Shown here in pieces: positions 60,370 through 64,000 of a stretch of 64,000 bases of DNA. How positions within the stretch are numbered: the stretch's first letter is position 1; every line of letters begins with the position of its first letter. The DNA comes from Pseudomonas alkylphenolica. GTDB taxonomy: Bacteria; Pseudomonadota; Gammaproteobacteria; Pseudomonadales; Pseudomonadaceae. The stretch is from contig NZ_QJRG01000049.1 in the NCBI RefSeq assembly GCF_004025535.1, positions 651,377-715,376 of the forward strand, read 5' to 3'. Made by a program: the position numbers and the translations under genes. The notes under the pieces were generated by a model. That model was not told the origin of the DNA. It worked only from the letters and a program-made list of their open reading frames with translations, and did no database searches.

Positions 60370-60872
60370 TGAAGAAGATCCACGAATTGCACGAGCACGC
60401 TGCCGACTTTCTTGCCCGTGAAGCGCTGATGCTCGATGAGCGCCGCTTCCGCGACTGGTTCGCCCTGCTCGATGACGAGATCGACTACGACGTACCGATC
60501 CGTATTGCCATGCGCAACTATGCCGAGGAGTTCCCGCCCGGCGCGTTTCGCATCAAGGACTGCAAGGCGCACATCCAGACCCGAATCGCACGCCTGGAAA
60601 GCGACCACGCCTGGGCCGAAGTCCCGCCGTCACGCACCTTGCGCGTGGTGGGCAGCGTGATGGTGGATGCCACCGAGCGGGCGGACGTGATCGAGGTTGT
60701 CAGCGCCATGATCCTCTATCGCCAGCGCGGTCACGATGATCCGGGCGATGTCATCCCGGTGCGCCGCCACGACCTGCTGCGTGTCAGCGAAGACGGCTTC
60801 AGGTTGCTCAAGCGCAAGGCCTTGATCACCCATGCCGTGCTGCAAACGCCCAACCTCGGCGTATTTCTGTAA
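60369..60872 (+). CDS. Rieske oxygenase small (beta) subunit
   Basis: A 167-residue protein of the ring-hydroxylating beta family (NTF2 fold). Typical pieces are FLAREALMLDERRFRDWFALL, IRIAMRNYA and KDCKAHIQTRIARLESDHAWAEVPPSRTLRVV, then VRRHDLLRVSEDGFRLLKRKALI split. Starts within the alpha stop (TGATG). It gives the alpha3beta3 structure of dioxygenases. No sign of truncation. Confidence 0.93.
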   Translation: MKKIHELHEHAADFLAREALMLDERRFRDWFALLDDEIDYDVPIRIAMRNYAEEFPPGAFRIKDCKAHIQTRIARLESDHAWAEVPPSRTLRVVGSVMVDATERADVIEVVSAMILYRQRGHDDPGDVIPVRRHDLLRVSEDGFRLLKRKALITHAVLQTPNLGVFL

Positions 60873-60896
60873 CAACAAGAACAAGAGAGCCGTGCT

Positions 60897-61112
60897 ATGG
60901 CGAGCGAAAAAGTAGAAGTGATCCTCGATGCCCTGAAGTGCCAGGGCTATGGCCTGTGCCTGGGGGCGGACGATGTCTTCGAGCTGGATTCGGTGGCGAA
61001 CATTGCCCACCTCAAACAGCGTTTCGTGGACATTTCGCGCAAAGGTGAATTCGAACAACTGGTACGTGACTGCCCGGCCGCAGCCATCAGCCTTCGTGTG
61101 ATTCAAGAGTGA
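60897..61112 (+). CDS. 3-Cys ferredoxin ([3Fe-4S] type) electron donor
   Basis: A 71-residue ferredoxin from ATG 60897 with AGAGAGCC upstream. Cluster ligands are Cys15 and Cys21 (LKCQGYGLCLG) and Cys59 (RDCPAAAISLR), the C-x5-C...C-P pattern of [3Fe-4S] (or labile [4Fe-4S]) ferredoxins. This differs from the Rieske-type ferredoxin of classical toluene/naphthalene systems; it is like the ferredoxins of phenanthrene and diterpenoid dioxygenases. No ferredoxin reductase is encoded in the window. Confidence 0.88.
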   Translation: MASEKVEVILDALKCQGYGLCLGADDVFELDSVANIAHLKQRFVDISRKGEFEQLVRDCPAAAISLRVIQE

Positions 61113-61127
61113 GCAGGGGAGCCAGAC

Positions 61128-61667
61128 ATGAGTGAGATTGCCAAGAACCTGATCGGTCGCAAATTCGACCAGATCTGCTTTGTCGTTCCGGACCTCGAGG
61201 CCGCCATGGCCATGTGGAGCAAGACCAACGGCGTTGAAGTGTGGAACCTTGCCCTGGACCTCGCCAAGGAGCAGACCCAGAAGGAATACCGTGGCCAGCC
61301 CGGTGATTTCCAGTTCAGCTGCGCTTACGGCTTTGCCGGCGACACCCTGATCGAGCTGGCCCGTCACGACGGCGGCAACAGCCTGTACAAAGACTGGATC
61401 GACAGCCGTGGCTACGGCCCGCATCACATCGGCTTTCGTCAGAGCAGCGCCGAGGAGTATGCCCAGGCCGAACGTCATTACCAGGAGCAAGGCCTGGAGA
61501 AAGCCATGGCCGGCTTCTTCGAAGGCCCGTTCGGCAATTGCCGCTGGAGCTACTGGGACACGCGCGAGCAGATCGGTTTCTACACCGAGCTGTACTACGT
61601 CGACGGCGAGCTGAACGAGCGCATGGCGGCGTTGCGCCGTGGTGAAAACGTCAGCATCACCTCCTGA
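61128..61667 (+). CDS. VOC-fold protein, one-domain, putative ring-cleavage or isomerase partner
   Basis: A 179-residue glyoxalase/bleomycin/dioxygenase superfamily protein. Probable metal positions are Gln in FDQICFVVPD (usually His), His in GPHHIGFRQ and Glu in IGFYTELYYV. Lies 15 bp after the ferredoxin gene. The Gln-His-Glu set occurs in some glyoxalases, so it may not be a dioxygenase. Possibly a partner of the larger VOC protein encoded next. Confidence 0.82.
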   Translation: MSEIAKNLIGRKFDQICFVVPDLEAAMAMWSKTNGVEVWNLALDLAKEQTQKEYRGQPGDFQFSCAYGFAGDTLIELARHDGGNSLYKDWIDSRGYGPHHIGFRQSSAEEYAQAERHYQEQGLEKAMAGFFEGPFGNCRWSYWDTREQIGFYTELYYVDGELNERMAALRRGENVSITS

Positions 61668-61738
61668 CCTGATCTGGCCGGGGTGCGCGATGCCGCCACC
61701 CCATCACGCGCGCCGCGCGAACAACGGAGTAACGATTC

Positions 61739-62698
61739 ATGAATATTATCGGTCCAGATGCAGTGGTCTTCGGTGTCGACGATATCGACGTCGCCGCCAG
61801 GTACATGACGGATTTTGGCTTGAAGCCTGCCGGGCAGGTGCGCGACGGCTTGTTGTTCGAAACGCTCGACGGCACCGGTGTGATCATCTGCCAGGCCAAT
61901 GACCCAGCTTCGCCGGCGCCGCTGAGCCCGACCAACAAGGCCCGCAAAATCATCTACGGTGTTGCCGACCAGCAAAGCCTCGACGAGATCGCCGCCGAGC
62001 TGGGCAAGGACCGAGAGGTCAGACGCCTGGCCGACGGTGCCATCGAGGCGCTTGATGACCTGGATATTCCGTTGGTGTTCCAGCTGACCCGTCGCCGCGA
62101 ACTGAGCCTGCCTGCGGAGAAGATCAATGCCCCCGGGGCACCGTTGCAGCGGCCGGTCAACTGCGTTGGCGTCGATGATCAGGACGCACTGCCGCAAGTG
62201 CGTAGCCTGGGCCATTTTGCCCTGTTCGTACCCGATGTGGCCAAGGCCGAGGCGTTCTACGTGCAGCGCCTGCAGTTTCGCGTCAACGACCGACTGGGGG
62301 GCGGGCCGTTCATGCGCTCCAAGGGTACTCAGGAGCATCACACCATGTTCCTGATCCAGACCCCGCCGCAACTCAAGGGCATCGAGCACATGGCCTTCCA
62401 CCTGGGCGGGCCCAGCGAGGTGATGCAGGCGGGCAACCGCTTCCGTGACTTGGGCCATACGAGTTTCTGGGGGCCGGGTCGGCACAACTTCGGGTCGAAC
62501 TGGTTCTGGTATTTCGACGGGCCGTTGGGGTGTCGCTTCGAGTATGACGCCGACATGGACAAACACGATGATGACTGGGTACCGCGCGAGGTGCCGCTGC
62601 ATGCTGACAATGCGCAGGCCTATCTGATGGAGATGCTCGAGGAGAACTGGGCGCCGTTTGATGGGCCGCGCAAGCCGGTGGTCAGTTCGGCAGGGTAG
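61739..62698 (+). CDS. Two-domain VOC extradiol-type dioxygenase
   Basis: A 319-residue type-I extradiol dioxygenase-like protein with two VOC modules (N-terminal VVFGVDDIDVAARYM; C-terminal LGHFALFVPDVAKAEAFYV). The iron triad is in the C-terminal module: His in SLGHFALF, His in GIEHMAFHLGGP and Glu in CRFEYDADMD. RGGGPFM-type RLGGGPFMRSKGTQEHHTMFL is the usual preceding strand. Together with the dioxygenase genes this gives dihydroxylation followed by meta cleavage. Last gene of the operon. Confidence 0.85.
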   Translation: MNIIGPDAVVFGVDDIDVAARYMTDFGLKPAGQVRDGLLFETLDGTGVIICQANDPASPAPLSPTNKARKIIYGVADQQSLDEIAAELGKDREVRRLADGAIEALDDLDIPLVFQLTRRRELSLPAEKINAPGAPLQRPVNCVGVDDQDALPQVRSLGHFALFVPDVAKAEAFYVQRLQFRVNDRLGGGPFMRSKGTQEHHTMFLIQTPPQLKGIEHMAFHLGGPSEVMQAGNRFRDLGHTSFWGPGRHNFGSNWFWYFDGPLGCRFEYDADMDKHDDDWVPREVPLHADNAQAYLMEMLEENWAPFDGPRKPVVSSAG

Positions 62699-63034
62699 GG
62701 GTTGACCTTGTAAGTTTCAGGTCGGGCGCTTGTCCATTCCATGTGGCGAGGCTGCCAGCCCCTTCCGTCCTTACGGCGGAAGGGGTGTCACACCGGCACG
62801 CAGTTCCGGATTTGAGCAGATGAACCAGGCCCTGCAGTGTACCTGCTACACCTCATCATCTCTCTTCGCAAACAGGTTGCTCCCTGGCGCAATGCAGGCT
62901 TAGCGACATTTCCCACAAGGCTTTAGGAAGGCCTTACGACCACTTAGAAGCTGTTCCCCGCTAGTGTTTCGGCTCTGCACTGTTAGCCCTGTAAGCCACA
63001 GCGTCTGTCCCTTCAGGCGAGACAAGGACTTCGC
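62699..63034. other. Intergenic region with hairpin before vgrG
   Basis: No gene is supported here. CCCCTTCC (62759-62766) pairs with GGAAGGGG (62778-62785) about 60 bp after the VOC stop, a probable end of the catabolic transcript. The rest is the vgrG leader. No RNA gene was seen. Confidence 0.6.
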
Positions 63035-64000
63035 ATGCCTAGCCAATCCGATCTGCACTTCACCTTCCAGCCCCTGGTCGGCAACGCCTCCTTCGAGGTG
63101 GTGTCGTTCACCCTCACCGAGGCCGTCAGCCAGCCGTTCGCCCTGACCCTGGAACTGGTCAGCTACGAAAGCGATATCGACTTCGACCAACTGCTCGACC
63201 GGCCGGTGCTGTTCACCATCTGGCGCGGCGAGCGGCCGCTGCGTTACGTTCACGGCCTGGTCAGCAGCTTCTGCCAGGGTGATACCAGATCCAAGCCCAA
63301 GCGCACGCATTACAAGGCCCTGGTCGAGCCACAACTGGCCCGCGCCAGCCTGCGTTCGAACTGGCGCATCTTCCAGCAGAAAACCGTCCCGCAAATTCTC
63401 GAGCTGATGCTCAAGCGCCAGGGCATCACCCACTTTGAGCTGGGCAGCGCTTTCGACCATCAGGTCCGCGAATTCTGCGTGCAGGCCGGCGAGACCGACC
63501 TCGATTTCTTCGCCCGCCTCGCCGCGGAAGAAGGCTTCGTCTACCGCTTCGAACACAGTGAGAAACAGCACAAGCTGCTCATCACCGACCGGTTGCGGTC
63601 ATTGGGCCGGCTCAGGCGTGGCGGCATCAAGGATGAGCAGGAAGACAGCCAGGAAGCATTTCCCGACACCGTGCTGTACCACGCCAGCGGCGGCGGCGAT
63701 CAAGCCGAACCGTGCCTGCGCCGCTTCAGCTACCGCGAACAGGTGCGCTCAACGCGCCAGGTGCAGCGCGACTACACCTTCACTCACCCGGCCTATCGCC
63801 TGGAGCAGGTCGGCCTGCCCGATCACATACAGCACCTGGCCAATGACTACGAACGTTTCGACTACCCCGGCCGTTACAAACGCGAAGCCGTCGCCAAACC
63901 CCTCATCCATACGCGCGCGATGGGCCTGCGCCACGATGCACGCCTTGCCGAAGTCGAAGGCGACGACGTACGCCTGCAGCCCGGCCTGAGCTTCAGCCTC
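63035..64000 (+). CDS. VgrG, type VI secretion tip protein, N-terminal part (runs off the window)
   Basis: A 322-codon open frame from ATG 63035 to the window end. It begins MPSQSDLHFTFQPLVGNASFE, followed by QPFALTLELVSYESDIDFDQLL, RYVHGLVSSF, WRIFQQKTVPQILELMLKRQGI and REFCVQAGETDLDFFARLAAEEGFVYRFEH, the gp27-like domain of VgrG. The gp5-like and C-terminal effector parts lie beyond the window. No T6SS effector or adaptor gene is visible. Unrelated to the catabolic island on its left. Confidence 0.95.
   Translation, partial: MPSQSDLHFTFQPLVGNASFEVVSFTLTEAVSQPFALTLELVSYESDIDFDQLLDRPVLFTIWRGERPLRYVHGLVSSFCQGDTRSKPKRTHYKALVEPQLARASLRSNWRIFQQKTVPQILELMLKRQGITHFELGSAFDHQVREFCVQAGETDLDFFARLAAEEGFVYRFEHSEKQHKLLITDRLRSLGRLRRGGIKDEQEDSQEAFPDTVLYHASGGGDQAEPCLRRFSYREQVRSTRQVQRDYTFTHPAYRLEQVGLPDHIQHLANDYERFDYPGRYKREAVAKPLIHTRAMGLRHDARLAEVEGDDVRLQPGLSFSL

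Noticed and set aside
1..64000. CRISPR array, tRNA or rRNA genes
   Set aside because: No regularly spaced repeats and no tRNA-like cloverleaf or rRNA sequence was recognised by eye.

Overview
The window is a GC-rich chromosomal segment with dense, co-directional operons, ATGA start/stop overlaps, three REP-like inverted repeats (near 356, 7451 and 39522), sigma-54 type promoters and genes typical of fluorescent pseudomonads (sfnG, osmE, puu genes, PACE/LysR pair, VgrG). I read it as a Pseudomonas of the putida/fluorescens type. This is inferred from gene content, not from a marker gene. No rRNA, tRNA or CRISPR array was seen.

Region 1 (1-17782) is an accessory metabolic island. On the + strand it carries two short-chain dehydrogenases, a MaoC-type hydratase, a thiolase, a LuxR-type regulator, a DUF1329 envelope protein and a Rieske oxygenase closely resembling 3-ketosteroid 9alpha-hydroxylase KshA. 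On the - strand follow two paralogous BaiE-like (bile acid 7alpha-dehydratase fold) proteins, an SDR, an SRPBCC protein, an EthD-domain protein, a sulfotransferase, a DUF1214 protein, CysNC and CysD. A divergent cysQ closes the set. Together these form a self-contained sulfonation module: CysD/CysNC make PAPS, the sulfotransferase uses it and CysQ removes PAP. It sits beside steroid-like (polycyclic) catabolic functions. The CysD reading frame is fused to an IS630-transposase-like domain of about 335 residues.

Region 2 (17914-22269) holds an orphan sensor kinase, then a MerR regulator divergent from a metal/disulfide operon (CDF transporter with a Cys-rich tail, DsbB, DsbA-like, ICMT-like methyltransferase). 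Region 3 (22330-32149) is a guanidine-assimilation operon: a guanidine-I riboswitch followed by an ABC transporter, the two UAAP (carboxyguanidine deiminase) subunits, a urea/guanidine carboxylase and allophanate hydrolase.

Region 4 (32370-41732) is mixed housekeeping and accessory content: a small secreted protein, OsmE, SfnG with a sigma-54 promoter, a YghU-type GST, a cytoplasmic PL7 alginate lyase, a gamma-glutamylation polyamine operon (puuA/puuR/puuB-like), an S24 repressor, and a PACE efflux protein divergent from a LysR regulator. Region 5 (41600-47400) is a degenerate tandem triplication of a lipoprotein zinc metalloprotease gene, with pieces of the neighbouring lysR and gntR genes at the junctions; the middle copy is frameshifted.

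Region 6 (47390-62698) is a second catabolic island. A GntR regulator is divergent from two consecutive + strand operons whose upstream regions share a 57-bp promoter block with identical internal spacing. They encode an ornithine-cyclodeaminase-like reductase, a DHDPS-type aldolase, an aldehyde dehydrogenase, an envelope system (DUF1302, DUF1329, YCF48-like, MMPL/RND), a two-subunit Rieske oxygenase with a 3-Cys ferredoxin, and two VOC proteins, one with an intact extradiol H-H-E metal triad. The substrate is unknown, but the set suggests uptake, dihydroxylation, ring cleavage and aldol cleavage of a hydrophobic aromatic. The window ends inside a vgrG gene (type VI secretion spike).
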